NCBI GenBank assembly: GCA_951640165.1
Contig: OX621243.1
Location: 8,432,001-8,496,000 of the forward strand
Length of the DNA: 64,000 bases
Reading direction: 5' to 3'
DNA from: Pseudoips prasinana
Taxonomy: Eukaryota; Arthropoda; Insecta; Lepidoptera; Nolidae
The translations under genes and the position numbers were made by a program. Below are positions 23,600-34,907 of the stretch, piece after piece (position 1 is the first letter of the stretch; each line of letters starts with the position of its first letter). The notes below the pieces were generated by a model. That model did not search any database. It was not told the DNA's origin and saw only the letters and a list, made by a program, of their open reading frames with translations.

Positions 23600-23795
23600 C
23601 ATATATCACCACTCCGTCTTATCAAAGGGGCATAGAAATCGTCTGGAGAAAATATCTACCAGAGAATGTCAGCAGCGTCTCTTTGTATACTATGACTATA
23701 ATACTGCGATCGCTGACGCTTTGTGTGTATCCCCCTAAAGTCCTTGAGGAAGATTTTATGCAGCTGTTGGCGTCTCTTAACTGAAGTCACTCTTA
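23600..23795 (+). mobile_element. SINE-F-related fragment
   Basis: 'gggcatagaaatcgtctgg', 'agcagcgtctctttgtatac', 'actgcgatcgctgacgct' and a decayed tail ('gaagattttatgcagctgttggcgtctctta') parallel the copy at 37555. Confidence 0.6.
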
Positions 23796-25150
23796 TAAGT
23801 AATTAAATTTTGGAACAAAGTATCTTTACGCAGCTTGCGGTGAAAAAAAAAGCGTTATGCCCCTCCGTGCGACTTTCTCTCTCTTTTCAGGCTTAACTTT
23901 CTAGGCTTAATAATTCCCAAAACTTAGAAATGACTCACATTGTTTTTTATAACACATGTCTTTTCAATCCCTGCGACCTGACAAACGAACCTTTTTTTAA
24001 TCGTCGTCAGTCAAATTAAATTTTATTGATGAACCTGCCCTGGCATTTTCATAATATAATCAAATGAAATTGATCGATATTGCTCGGCCGTGGTGTTATG
24101 ATATCGGATCCTCCTTGTGCAAGACCACAGCCTTAACACTGAAACTGCTATTCTACTATTCCAAACTCAACCTTATGGTCTTTAACTTAAAGTTGATTTT
24201 ACTTATGGAAATAACTACGTATGATACGAAATGTCAACGACCTGAACACACCTGCCGTAACCGCAATCCCACATGAACTATATTAGGTATGTTATAGGAA
24301 TTTAAAAACGTGCTACTTACATACGTGTAACGTGACTTTTTATTTGACATTTTGAAATTAAAATGACAAGTATGAGTAGTATTGAAATGACAGATGGTAG
24401 ATCGATCTAATGTCTTCTTTTCTGCTTGGATGTAAGATAGAGAGCACCTTGCATAAGTTCAACGTTGTAACTAAATAACTACGTGCATGATTATTATAGA
24501 TAGAACTTATTTCTAAAACGGCTATAGAGATATGTACCTGAATGTGGGTCTTCTTGGATTCCTTTTTTTTAACTGTTATCCGAATTAATACTGCTTGCCT
24601 ACCAGAATTTTTACTTGCATTTTATAATAATAATAAATTTACCTAATAAATATTTTTTTACTAATACCTACTCTCATAAACAATACATGTTTTATTATTT
24701 TTGAAATTACTGTAATAACTACATGAATATTTAGAAAAAAATGTAGAATAAGATTGAGAAACAAAATTTTTTTTTTTTCTTAACTGGAATCTATTTATAA
24801 AAGTTCTTCTCTATTCTAATTCTTGTATTAGGTACGTACCGTAAAACATATTTTTTATACGGTACAAAAAGAAGACAAGACAAGCACATTTTTATCAAAT
24901 TTACGGATAAATAAATTGATGAGCTAATTTTATAAAAAAAAAACTTATATTTTGGTGATCAGTTAGTTAATTCATATTTTCATATTTACGTATTGTAGGT
25001 CCGTAAGGGCGTTTGGCTGACTGTAAGCATGTACAAACTTATCGAAGATACATTTTATGTAGCACATATTCCTGAAGCCTACTTAACAATAGAAATTCTA
25101 TAAATCACAACACACATGCAAAATTTATAAACGAATTTCGAATCATGCAG
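23796..25150. other. AT-rich, nothing recognised
   Basis: No coding signal or named repeat. A 70-codon frame at 24064-24276 (+) has no motif. Confidence 0.45.
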
Positions 25151-25208
25151 CGCACACGCAGGAGGCGGGGTTTGGGCGTAGCTTAATAAGCCCCGCCTCC
25201 CGTGCGTT
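25149..25208. repeat. GC-rich inverted repeat (GGAGGCGGGG ... CCCCGCCTCC)
   Basis: The arms 'ggaggcgggg' and 'ccccgcctcc' are exact complements about 20 bases apart, with 'cgcac' and 'gtgcg' outside them. Both arms contain a GC-box-like GGGCGG/GGCGGGG core. The cluster is conspicuous in AT-rich surroundings and might be a regulatory element, but no adjacent exon was found on either strand. Confidence 0.65.
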
Positions 25209-25693
25209 ACCGGTCCATGCTATTGTTAACGTAACGATCGGTTTTTATTTGTCCGTCAGTTCGTTTTAGATGTCTTTGTACTGTGTTAGTTTTACGCCTC
25301 CTGGTAATTTTGTGATGTTGACTTTTGTTAAGTATTTTGGCTGTATAGGTTTATAATCCGATGCTCAGTATAATAAATCAAATCAAAATATTTAACACAC
25401 AATTTTTTAAAACATATCATTTAAATAGTCAAAAATACGAGTAAATAGTAAAAGTTTAGTAAATTGGTATGGGATGTATGTATATTTATATTTACTTTTG
25501 AGCACTATTAAAACATTTAATACCATTAATAAAGAGTAAATCTAATCTCAAAAATAAGTAAAATCTTTACCTAAATGTTAACATTCCAATCTAAAACTCT
25601 CTGCTAGTGTATATCGTTCTTAGAGATTCCCCGGCTTGATAGAGGTTTCTGGTACGAGGAGGATGACTTAATTTTAGATTTCCTAATTTTTGA

Positions 25694-25937
25694 CGGCCAT
25701 CTGATCCCAAACTAAGCAGAGCTTGTAGGTACTTACGATGGAAACCAAATAACTGATATACGTATTACCTACGTATACTACGTTTCTTTTGTAAATTCAT
25801 ACTTATATAGATCATTACAACGAGACTCAGGACAAACAGATATGTTCATGTCCATAAAAATCTGTCATGGGTGGAATCAAACCCACGACCTGCACCGTGA
25901 AAGGCAAGCATTTACCAACCACGCCAACCGGCATTTA
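25694..25937 (-). mobile_element. SINE-D copy
   Basis: On the minus strand it starts 'tgccggttggcgtggttggt' (A-box-like). The plus strand shows 'ggaatcaaacccacgacctg' as the B-box complement, with the full body to 'agatggccgtc'. This is one of the better copies. Confidence 0.85.
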
Positions 25938-26639
25938 TATGTCATCAATACATTTAGTTTATGACCGCAGTGACCCATTTCATGGTAAACCTACCTTATG
26001 ACCCGAGGTTGCGAGGTCGATCAATGCCCAAGACAAATAGATATTTGTGTTCATTAAACATGTCTATATCTGACATACTACATGACTTTTCTAGTACCTA
26101 TTTGGAATAGCGAATTTACGATTTATCACCGTAACACAATATTTAGAAAATCCACTGAATAAAGTTTTGACTGAGTTTATAATTGTCTACAACTTGAATT
26201 ACTCCTGGCTTTTCTCTTCTCAAATTATAAAAGCTCACAAATTTGATCAATAAGAAAAAAAATCAATAATGTCACATGTTTTACAGTTATATCTTATTCA
26301 TTTTTTTTATACCTATCACCAGTTGAACTACTATTGAAAACATACGGGGTTTTATTTCACATAGGATCGCTAAGTTTTCTTTTCTTTCTGTGACAAAGGT
26401 TCTTATTTTGGATTATGAACTATTAAGTTGTTAAAATAAATAAAATAAACTTGACACCCTTATGGGGTTGGAATCAAGATCGCTGAATTAAATAGATATA
26501 GTTCTACAAAGTGGGTATTAATGCTGAGACAGACTACCTATTATATATAGCCTAGCCATGGTGATTATAGGCCAGGGATAAAAGGCTAAGCTAATGAAGC
26601 TAACTTGGAGATTACTCTAGCTACCTTTTTTTCTTTTTT

Positions 26640-26725
26640 TTGATAAGGCAGGGGAAATGCTTATGCATGCCATCCGCAAAAAGTGTCTGCGGGTGGGTAT
26701 GTCGGACTCGCACCGACTAAACCTA
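26640..26725 (+). repeat. Dispersed 'catgccatccgc' repeat fragment
   Basis: 'gcaggggaaatgcttatgca' + 'tgccatccgcaaaaagtg' + 'ggactcgcaccgac' is a segment I recall as repetitive in moth genomes. No second copy exists in this window to confirm it. Confidence 0.35.
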
Positions 26726-26858
26726 ACCTAGATCCACAAACTGGAAAAGAAATTCAAAAAGAAATTACGAGTTAGGTTTTGCCTTCATTTTATTCATTTT
26801 GTAATATATTTATATATTAATTTCCTTATTATTCACCAAAATGATTGCCATTTTTTTA

Positions 26859-27094
26859 GGGACAATGTCACACAGATCATCCTAGCCCCAAACTAAGCAA
26901 AGCTTGTACTATGGGGACCAGGCGATGATATACATACTTATATAGTTAGATAAATACTTAAATACATAGAAAACATCCATGACTCAGAAACAAATATTCG
27001 TGCTCATCACACAAATATTTGCACTTACCGGGATTGGAATCCAGGACCACCAGCTTCGTAGGCAGGAGCACTACCAACTAGGCTACGGTGACCG
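26859..27094 (-). mobile_element. SINE-B copy
   Basis: Complete family structure on the minus strand with intact A box and slightly altered B box (plus 'ggattggaatcca'). It begins in a T-run on the plus strand. Confidence 0.85.
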
Positions 27095-27870
27095 TCATAT
27101 AGTATAGTCAGTCCCACAAAACTTTCTGGCGTTTACGCTCAGGATTATCTTCAGTATATTTAAAAACTGATGATCCTGCAACAGACAGACATTAAGAAGA
27201 CTTAACCCGTCACGTGTCCATGTGGCTTAATTGTCATTAAATTCAACTCAATTTGTGCTCAAACGATATAAGTTGGTGTAACAAGTCACCGTTGATGCGG
27301 TATTGTACGGTGTTCTTAAATCATTTTATTTTCTTTATGCAGCTTAAAAGATTAAAGTTATAAAAATCGATGAGGTGGCTCGGTAAAATTTGACGGGTGT
27401 TTTTGACCGACCACCTGTTTTGAGGGGTTAAGCAAGCGGATAATGTATACGTTAGTTTAGTGTCATTGTGACTGACTTATTATATAGCTTTGTTTTTCTT
27501 CTTCGGTTCACCCATTTAAGTAGCTAAAGTAAACTGCAGGTTAGCTAAGATAATATAAAGATCCTCGTTGGTGAAGACCACGTTAGTCCTTTGTCCCAAA
27601 TCTGTGATCCCATGTTGCCCCATAGATGTGTTCTTAAACATGTGTTTCTAGTGCCTTCTATTCTTGCCCCTTGGTTGGTATTTCAGTATAATACATGTAA
27701 TTCAAATTAAAATTATAACAATAAAATTCAAAAAAATATCGACTAAATTGATAAATTTTAAAACCAGGCTGCTGGGTGTTGAAAAATACCTCGTCAAGAG
27801 GTAAAGTCATCACCATCTACTTAGAGCAAGTTAAGATAATTCGAAACTCTCATGACACTATACGCCAGCT
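27095..27870. other. No gene recognised
   Basis: Nothing supported apart from ordinary AT-rich sequence. Confidence 0.45.
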
Positions 27871-27874
27871 TTGA

Positions 27875-28241
27875 CTGCCTCGTTGGACTGGCGGTAGCGT
27901 GTTCAACCGCAGATAATTAGGTCCTGGGTTCAAATCCCGGGTCGGGCCAAAAGTGATTATGGGATTTCTCCGTAAAAAGAAATTCTTCAGTGTCAGACAG
28001 AAGTCTGGGAGTTGGCGGTATTGTACACCCGTGCCTCGGAGAGCACGTCAAGCCATCGGTCCTGTACCTGACCTCTTTCCGGTATTTTCGCTAGTCATTC
28101 CATTGGATCATGAAAGTGATGGAATAGAAATCGCCCCTGTGTTTGCGCACACACTTGTGCTATAACATGTCTTACGCAATTGAGACCTCCATTGAGACTG
28201 GCCGTCATGGCCGAAATTCGGTCGGGAGGACATCATCATCA
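27875..28241 (+). mobile_element. SINE-C reference copy
   Basis: The head 'tggactggcggtagcgtgtt' (A box) and 'gggttcaaatcccgggtcg' (near-perfect B box) are followed by 'gggatttctccgtaaaaag', 'gaagtctgggagttggcgg', 'tgcgcacacacttgtgc' and a 3' end 'ttcggtcgggaggaca' with (tca)n. It is the best-preserved of the family, with others at 9260, 10745, 31275 (-), 39488 and 61258. Confidence 0.9.
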
Positions 28242-28319
28242 TACGCCAGCCGATCTATCGTAATCGCCGGACGAGAGTACGTAGAGCGAAAGATGCGCAT
28301 AAAATCCCCAACACGCCCA

Positions 28320-28765
28320 GAGCTGAGGTTTGAACCCCACACTGCTGGACATAAGCCTCTTGGCTTGCAGCAGTGGACAAGGACCAAAGGTGGAGGTGGA
28401 GGTCGATGACCAAAGGTGGAGGTGGAGGTCGAGGACCAAAGGTGGAGGTGGAGGTCGATGACCAAAGGTGGAGATGGAGGTCGAGGACCAAAGGTGGAGG
28501 TGGAGGTCGAGGACCAAAAGTGGAGGTGGAGGTCGATGACCAAAGGTGGAGATGGAGGTCGAGGACCAAAGGTGGAGGTGGAGGTCGAGGACCAAAGGTG
28601 TCTATAACGTTGCATTTTGGAGAGGTTTGCCGTAGTCACGGCGCTTGGCATCCGAATCGGCGACCACAGTTAGATGGTAGCTAGCACAGGTGGCGTTACT
28701 GCCCGACTACCTGGTATAACACTTAGTCATCTTTAACGACACCCACGGGATGTTAGGAGTTATTT
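28320..28765 (-). mobile_element. SINE-F copy containing a 26-bp minisatellite
   Basis: On the minus strand the body reads 'catcccgtgggtgtcgtta...ctgtggtcgccgattcggatg' and ends 'cacctttggtcc'. The expected tail ('ttgtccactgctgcaag...atgtccagcagtgt') follows only after the tandem array at 28382-28600. The array therefore sits exactly where the tail should begin. Confidence 0.7.
28382..28600. repeat. 26-bp minisatellite, 8 full copies plus 11 bases
   Basis: The unit is GACCAAAGGTGGAGGTGGAG followed by GTCGAG or GTCGAT. Eight full units run from 28382 to 28589 and a partial one to 28600. Variants are GAG/GAT at the unit end and GGTGG/AGATGG inside. Because 26 is not a multiple of 3, three consecutive units cover all reading frames; this explains the overlapping 'Arg-Trp' and 'Gly-rich' open frames on both strands, none of which is a gene. 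Confidence 0.95.
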
Positions 28766-29114
28766 ATGTAATGTTATTTAAAACAATTATTTCGACTTAA
28801 AGTTATAAAATGTATCTGGTTTGATACAAAATATATCAAACCTCAAGCAAATCAAATTATAATTCCCAAGCGACAGTTACAAGTGAGCATTACCCACCAA
28901 ATGCCAATGAAATTCAACACCCGACTGCCCATTACTTCAAATCGATTCCCAACTATTCAATTACCAAGAGATATGTTGTCAATCGTAAACCACAGTCGGC
29001 TGCCCAGTGAATACGTCAAGAAATGAAGATGTATATCTTTTGATGTATTAGAATAAAAATTGGGATGACTGTGACATAGAGTAGGGTAAGAAATACAGAG
29101 CGTGGGTACACAAA

Positions 29115-29361
29115 ATAATAATATCTGGGGACAATGTCACACAGATTCTCTTAGCCCCAAACTAAGCAAAGCTTGTACTATGGGTACCAGTCGACGATAT
29201 ACATACTTATATAGATAGATAAATACTTATATACATAGAAAACATCCATGACTCAGAAACAAATATTTGTGCTCATCACACAAATATTTGCACTTACCGG
29301 GATTCGAACCCAGGACCACCAGCTTCGTAGGCAGGATCACTACCAACTAGTCTACGGTGAC
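29115..29361 (-). mobile_element. SINE-B copy (left arm of inverted pair)
   Basis: Full-length family member on the minus strand, with (taa)n at its 3' end. It forms an inverted pair with the copy at 29490. Confidence 0.85.
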
Positions 29362-29489
29362 AGTATTCTTTGTTTAGAAACGTGTAACTAAAGAGGAAGA
29401 CGGAGATATGTTATTTTTGTTTATTATTGCGAACAAAGCATTACCTAGATCCTAAACCGGAGACAATAAAACCGGTAATAACGATGATT

Positions 29490-29745
29490 TCACCGTAGCC
29501 TAGTTGGTAGTGCTCCTGCCTACGAAGCTGGTGGTCCTGGGTTCGAATCCCGGTAAGTGCAAATATTTGTGTGATGAGCACGAATAATTTGTTTCTGAGT
29601 CATGGTTGTTTTCTATGTATTTAAGTATTTTTCTATTTATATAAGTATGTATATCGTCGTCTGGTACCCATAGTACAAGCTTTGCTTAGTTTGGGGCTAG
29701 GATGATCTGTGTGACATTGTCCCCAGATATTATTATTATTATTTT
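29490..29745 (+). mobile_element. SINE-B reference copy (right arm of inverted pair)
   Basis: A box TAGCCTAGTTGGTAG and a perfect B box GGTTCGAATCC, then 'gtaagtgcaaatatttgtg', 'gtttctgagtcatgg', 'tatataagtatgtatatcg', 'tagtacaagctttgcttag', 'gatctgtgtgacattgtccc' and (att)n. Confidence 0.92.
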
Positions 29746-29759
29746 ATATTATGATCCTC

Positions 29760-29935
29760 ATATTTCGGTAAGACAAAGTGTGAGCAGGCCGTAACAAAGT
29801 GGACTGACGATCAGGGTCGTGTGGAACTGCTCGATGCAGGCACTATAAATCCGGCTATTGGGGTGATCCTTGGGAGACGCTTTCGTCCAGCTGTGGACAT
29901 TATTAGGGTCACATGATTCTGATGATGATATATAA
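29760..29935 (+). repeat. Degenerate RTE 3' end
   Basis: 'aaagtggactgacgatcag' is a decayed RTE-like 'RWTDD' segment; 'ggagacgctttcgtccagct' + 'gtggacattattagg' and 'tgatgatgata' are the RTE tail and its microsatellite. Confidence 0.65.
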
Positions 29936-30122
29936 GTGTTCTAAGTCAGGTTGAGTCAGCGAATTGCGTGTTTTAGAATCCCCTTCGGTACATAGATTAA
30001 TTTATATTGTGCCGGCGTTGTCATTGAAAAAGAAATGACTTCGACTCATTTTGTAATACTGGCCTCTATGTAACTAAATACCAAACCAATAAAGCACACT
30101 TAACCTTTGGAATAAAGAAAAA

Positions 30123-30265
30123 TACCGGACAAATATTTGTGTGATCCATAAATAGTTGTTCTGAGTCTGGATGTAATTTGTGTCCGTCTATTATATGTTT
30201 GTAAAGCACCCCGCGACATAGGGATTAGATGCCATAGTGCGGGCGATGTCTGGAAAATAAAAAAA
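30123..30265 (+). mobile_element. SINE-A copy lacking its head
   Basis: It starts inside the body ('tgtgtgatccataaatagttg', 'tctggatgtaatttgtgtcc'), continues through 'accccgcgacatagggatta' and ends in an A-run. The tRNA-like head is missing. Confidence 0.8.
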
Positions 30266-30620
30266 ACGTCATGGCCTATAAGTTTTTTTTTGTTTTTTTT
30301 GGCTAAAGGGTTTCTCCTCTGTTTTATTTCCCTATGTCCCGTAGAGATGTCGGCAACTCGACGTGTCTTTGATAAAGATTAGAGACAATCCGATTTAGCG
30401 GTGTCTCGTGTTTAGACGTGATACTTTGATTTTTGTGACGTTTTTTTTGTTGGTTTTGTACTTTGTAGGTTTAATATGGGTTTGGTAACGTTGGAGTTGA
30501 TTTTTTTTTTGTCGATTCAGACGGTGCTGTTGCATGCGAAGCTAAGCTACGTTTCATTTGCTTATAATTCTTCACAGTTTCATATTTGATTCATATGAAT
30601 AAAAAAATTAATATGAATAA
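30266..30620. other. T-rich stretch, nothing recognised
   Basis: Several poly-T runs and a GTCTC-containing segment (30335-30430). No copy of the named repeats and no exon was identified. Confidence 0.4.
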
Positions 30621-30624
30621 ATAT

Positions 30625-30945
30625 CCTGGAACATTATTCACACACGCTAAACACGGACCAAATTAGGCAAAGCTTGTTTTTTTCATATAAATGTCAGAGG
30701 GCGACAAACGAGCAAGTGGGAACCTGATGGTAAGTTATCACCGCCTCCCATAGACACTCGCATCACCAGTTGTACTATAAAACCAGAAACCAGATAACTG
30801 ATATACTACAAATACTACTGTTCCTACCCAGACTCAGAACAAATAGACATGTTTATGCACACAAATACCTCTCATGGGTAGAAATCGAACCCACGACCTA
30901 CGGCGTGCAAAGCAAGCGTTTACCAACCACGCTACTCTAGCATTA
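30625..30945 (-). mobile_element. SINE-D copy split by another repeat
   Basis: The SINE-D 3' part (30625-30671, 'atcctggaacattattcac...ggcaaagcttg') and its remainder (from about 30770, 'ttgtactataaaaccag...' to 'gtttaccaaccacgctac') are interrupted by about 100 bases of the 'gagggcgacaaacgagcaag' repeat also seen at 62195. Confidence 0.75.
30672..30769 (+). repeat. Nested copy of the 'gggcgacaaacgagcaagtg' repeat
   Basis: 'tgtcagagggcgacaaacga' and 'cctgatggtaagttatcacc' parallel 62210-62300. It starts with a T-run and is flanked by 'ttg', a possible minimal target duplication. Confidence 0.65.
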
Positions 30946-30964
30946 TACAAAGAATTGTTAATTA

Positions 30965-31205
30965 CTGGCTGGTCTATTGGTGTAGTAGTTAGTGGCCCTA
31001 ACTGCTACGTCAAAGGTCGTGCGTTCGAACCCCAACAAGGACAAGTTTTCGAGTGATGAGTACGATTATGATTCCCTGTATCCGGATGTAATTTATCTAT
31101 ATAGTATGTATTTAAAACTATATTTATTTTTTTATCAGTTGTCTGGTTGCTAAAGTACAGGCCCTGCGTAGTTTAGAATCAGATGGCAGTGTGTTGGATG
31201 TCCAA
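30965..31205 (+). mobile_element. SINE-E reference copy
   Basis: A-box-like 'ctattggtgtagtagttagt' and B box 'gcgttcgaacccc', then 'gagtgatgagtacgattatg', 'ggatgtaatttatctatata', 'atcagttgtctggttgctaa' and a 3' end 'gatggcagtgtgttgg'. Relatives lie at 9985, 36342, 40905 and 55375 (-). Confidence 0.8.
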
Positions 31206-31274
31206 AGATATTTATGATTTATTGATTTTCATTCAAAAATTTTACTCTCAATTTACGTAATTATAGTAATAAAT

Positions 31275-31515
31275 AATATTAATTACCTTGTGGCCAATTT
31301 CGGGGTTGCGTAGGACATATTATAATGCATAAGTATGCGCGCAAACTAAAAATGCACATTCTATTTCCACACTCTCGCGATCCGAAGGGACGGTTACCAA
31401 CACGGCCGGCGGCCAAACATAGATCTGATACAGATTCAACGGGTTTACGTGTTCTTCAAGGCACTGGATTGTGACATCACCATCTTCCAGACTCTGGGCT
31501 GATACTAAGATATTG
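31275..31515 (-). mobile_element. SINE-C 3' portion
   Basis: On the minus strand it runs 'cagagtctggaagatggtg...', '...gccgtgttggtaaccgtccc', 'gatcgcgagagtgtgg' and 'ttgcgcgcatacttatgcat' to 'cctacgcaac', then 'gaaattggccacaagg'. This corresponds to the SINE-C body and 3' end, heavily diverged, with the head missing. Confidence 0.6.
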
Positions 31516-31746
31516 CACAATGAAATAAAAAAAAAGTTTGATAGAAAGAAACTACTACTATTAATAATTGGGGAGATAATTTATTGAATTGTATTTTATT
31601 GTTTTTGTATAACCGATTTTGACAACCCAAAAGAACGAGATAAAAGTTGACTGCATGTCTTATCTGCGACATTATACTCGTAGATCGAAAACAGATAGTG
31701 CGATGCATATTTAATTGAATTCAAGTTTAATCAACATGGTTTCTAG

Positions 31747-31968
31747 GTGTGTGTTGAAGATAATGTTTTCAGACGTTCAACAGTTACATTTTTAGGGTTA
31801 CGTACATCAAAAGGAATAAAGAATAGAATAAAGGATCTCCTCTTTGTTATATCCCAAAAAAGCGGAAAAAATATTCGATACTTGATCCCCATGATGGGCG
31901 AATTACTTTTTTACGCACAAGGTGCTGCTTATTCCATAACTAATTTCTTGCAGAAAACCCTTGCGTAG
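31747..31968 (+). other. Unrecognised open frame, possible exon or relic
   Basis: A 73-codon frame with no ATG near its beginning; it starts just after 'tttctag', which could be a weak acceptor. The peptide has a mixed, soluble composition with KNRIKDLLFVISQKSGKN and ends in a stop rather than a donor. I do not recognise a family. Confidence 0.2.
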
Positions 31969-32157
31969 GTTTATAATTTAATTACATAAACTACAATCTA
32001 CATAAATTACACTCAAACACTTTTATTGAAGCAATCATAAGCATGAACTACTCAAAGCCATCGTGGAAAAACATATGACACTCGGTTAGTTAGATGGGTT
32101 ACCGCTAGAGGTTTAATTTTATCGAATGAATAAGAATGACCAAACCTAACAGCCTTG

Positions 32158-32296
32158 TACAGACGCCAGCACATCAAGCAACCCCAATCTGTCAAATTTG
32201 CCCTATTGAAAGTGAACCTTATGCTTAAGCGATAAAATATAAAATCTATAAAAGAAATTAGACAGACAGAGGTAGCTGGATGTGCTGGCGTCTGTT
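32158..32296. mobile_element. MITE-2 copy
   Basis: TA, then 'cagacgccagcacatcaagc' and a matching right end '...ggatgtgctggcgtctg' give a core of about 135 bp (32160-32294), non-coding. The right flank is TT instead of TA, a probable later mutation. Confidence 0.85.
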
Positions 32297-33650
32297 CAGT
32301 GCGTATAGCATACTTAGATATCGTGTAGGAATGCAACCACGGTGCCGCAGGCCCGGAAGAGTACTCCAAATTAAATGGGAGCGATCGCATGCGAATATGC
32401 GTAATGGAGGAGCAGAGCGACCACTTAGTTCTCATTTTATTATTATCAGCTAGAGGTTGGTACCAATCAGACATTAAGCTTTAAAGTGGAAATATTTTTA
32501 GAAGGCGGTTATCCATTCTAATGCATGTGTTATTTAGTGTCCGACTGAAACTGAATTTTCTACTGAAATCGTAAACGAACTCAAATCTTACAAAGGAAGG
32601 TTACAAATCTATTATTCATTTAAATTTGGCTTATTTTATGAACTAAACAGACTTAATACTACTTGTTAAATGGATTAAAATACCCTACGTGAAGAGATCA
32701 CACATATTTAAATCATAGTTGGCAGTTGTTTAGGTAGTAAGAATTAAGACCTCATCCAACTACAACTATCTAAACATCTGAAGGTACCGTGAATAATAAA
32801 TGAATATGTGAATTGAATATTTTTAGACTTTTAACGAGGCAATAACTTTTCGGTAGACTTTTAGCCGAAACCGAAATTGGTGGTGTCATTAGATTTTTTT
32901 TGTTTTTTTAGGTACATTTGATATAATTATTATGGGAGAAATACATTAAATTATCTATAGAATACAATACAATCGATAAAGAAAAAATGGTCAATTATAA
33001 AGTGTCGATGTTTCTATGTTAAATATAATAATTCGTCATCAGGGTAGAAAACTATTTTTTTTTGTTTATTCTGACACTTTAAATTATCAGAATAGAAACC
33101 TAGTGTAAACTACATCTGTTTTTTAAAAGCTGACTCACACTTGTGATATAATTCCCTGTAGGTATCGTAAACTCTTTACAAACCTAAAATTCATGCGTAA
33201 ATGGCGCAACCAATCCCAGAGCTAGTAGTGAGGCGACAACCTACCACTGCGCCACATGTACAGTGCAACGATAACTTGATTGGTACTGTATAATTTTACC
33301 TGGGACAGTACGTATTTAGGACAATTTAGAGGAAACAATCACTTACATATAATCACAATAGACTTAACACCTTGGGTTCCACCAGCATCTACTCTAAAGA
33401 TAATTTTTACAGCAGATGTCGACGGTACCTATTTGGCTATATATTGGCTAAAGATATAGGTTTGAAGTGGTTCAGTTTAGAATAATCTCGCTGCATAACA
33501 AAGTACAAAATAAATAAATAAATTTATGAATTTATTCAAACCGCGTGAAGATACTTGCTTACGACGATAAGTCTTAGAAACTCACCATTGCTTTGCCCCA
33601 TATTTAGACTTCAGTCGGAAATGAATAAATGTCCGTATCGTGGATTTTCT
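32297..33650. other. AT-rich; one SINE-A scrap
   Basis: At about 33190-33265 'aatggcgcaaccaatcccag...gtgaggcgacaacctaccact' + 'gcgccacatgtacag' is a decayed SINE-A head on the minus strand. No other feature is supported. Confidence 0.45.
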
Positions 33651-33654
33651 GTGT

Positions 33655-33855
33655 TGGTATCATCACAAAACCAGATAACTGATATACTACATATACTATT
33701 TTATTTTGTAAATACATACTTACATAGATAATTACACCCAAACTCAGAACAAACATACATGTTCATGCACACAAATAGTTGTCTTGGGTTGGAATTGAAC
33801 CCACAACTTGCGGCGCGAAAGGCAAGCATTTACCAACCAAGCCAACGGGCCTGTC
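33655..33855 (-). mobile_element. SINE-D copy, partial
   Basis: The plus strand has 'accagataactgatatacta', 'acacccaaactcagaacaaa', 'catgttcatgcacac', 'ggaattgaacccacaacttg' and 'agcatttaccaaccaagcca', the reverse of the SINE-D head and body. The 3' third is missing. Confidence 0.8.
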
Positions 33856-34091
33856 CATGAGCGATAAGCGTAGATATAACCCCACCTTACAGTGTACACT
33901 CCAGGTGTATGTAGTATCTATGTTTCTTAAATTAATATTCTTGGTTGTGAGTCAAGTCACTAGAGCCCATTAGGGATGTGTCATACATTCGCTATTTGGT
34001 TAATTTGGTAGTATAAAAAATAAAGGATTAACGGGAAATGCGTGTAGAGCTGCGAGGACAGTGTAAATTTGATAGAATATTGATAACAATG

Positions 34092-34342
34092 ACGGTCACC
34101 GTAGCCTAGTTGGTAGTGCTCCTGCCTACGAAGCTGGTGGTCCTGGGTTCGAATCCCGGTAAGTGCAAATATTTGTGTGATGAGCACGAATATTTGTTTC
34201 TGAGTCATGGATGTTTTCTATGTATTTAAGTATTTGTCTATTTATATAAGTATGGATATCGTCGCCTGGTACCCATAGTACAAGCTTTGCTTAGTTTGGG
34301 GCTAGGAAGATCTGTGTGACATACTCGTAGTCCCTAGATATG
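34092..34342 (+). mobile_element. SINE-B copy
   Basis: Intact A and B boxes and a full body ending 'gatctgtgtgacat', then a diverged tail. It is almost identical to the head of the 29490 copy, which indicates recent amplification. Confidence 0.9.
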
Positions 34343-34900
34343 ATTTTACAAAAAAGAAATGTCCTATTTTTTTAGAGCAAAAATCTCTTGCACCAGTCAC
34401 GAAAAAGAACTTTATCATTGCCGGAGGAAGCAAAGCAACTACCTCACATCAAAGCTACATTCTAAATGGCCCGTAACAAAAACCCATAACGACCAGTGGG
34501 CAGTTCTCGAGAATGACGGCTGATTTAACATTTAAATTTGGTCCTGAGGCGGTGCGGGAGCAGTGTAATTGTTCCAACGGCGCAAATTATAAATTCATTA
34601 ATGGTTGTTCGACCGCTGGCTACGGGGATTTCTTATGTTGTAGATAGTTAGGGTCCGTCTTCATCTTAACTGAGATAGGATGTGAAAAAAATCAAATAAA
34701 GAAGATGTAAATACTTAAATACAGTGGCATCTCGATAGTTGCGGAATGACAATTTATAATCTAGGCATTGAATAGAAGCGACTCTTACACTGATAGTTGG
34801 CTCAACTGTCAACTCGAAAATTAAATGTTTTGTAAATTACGTCTACTTAAAACATGAAACGTCGTTAATTACGTCTACTTAAACTTGACTATGAGTGGTG
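34343..34900. other. No gene recognised
   Basis: 'aaattacgtctacttaaa' occurs twice near 34835-34890, a small local duplication. Nothing else was recognised. Confidence 0.4.
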
Positions 34901-34907
34901 GAAGACG

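Noticed and set aside
28205..28684. Long open frames (up to 148 codons) on both strands
   Set aside because: They are the 26-bp minisatellite read in successive frames; three units give one 26-residue period in every frame.
29490..29562. Possible functional tRNA gene with perfect A and B boxes
   Set aside because: The same head is always followed by the same SINE body and tail at seven places; cloverleaf pairing is not kept.
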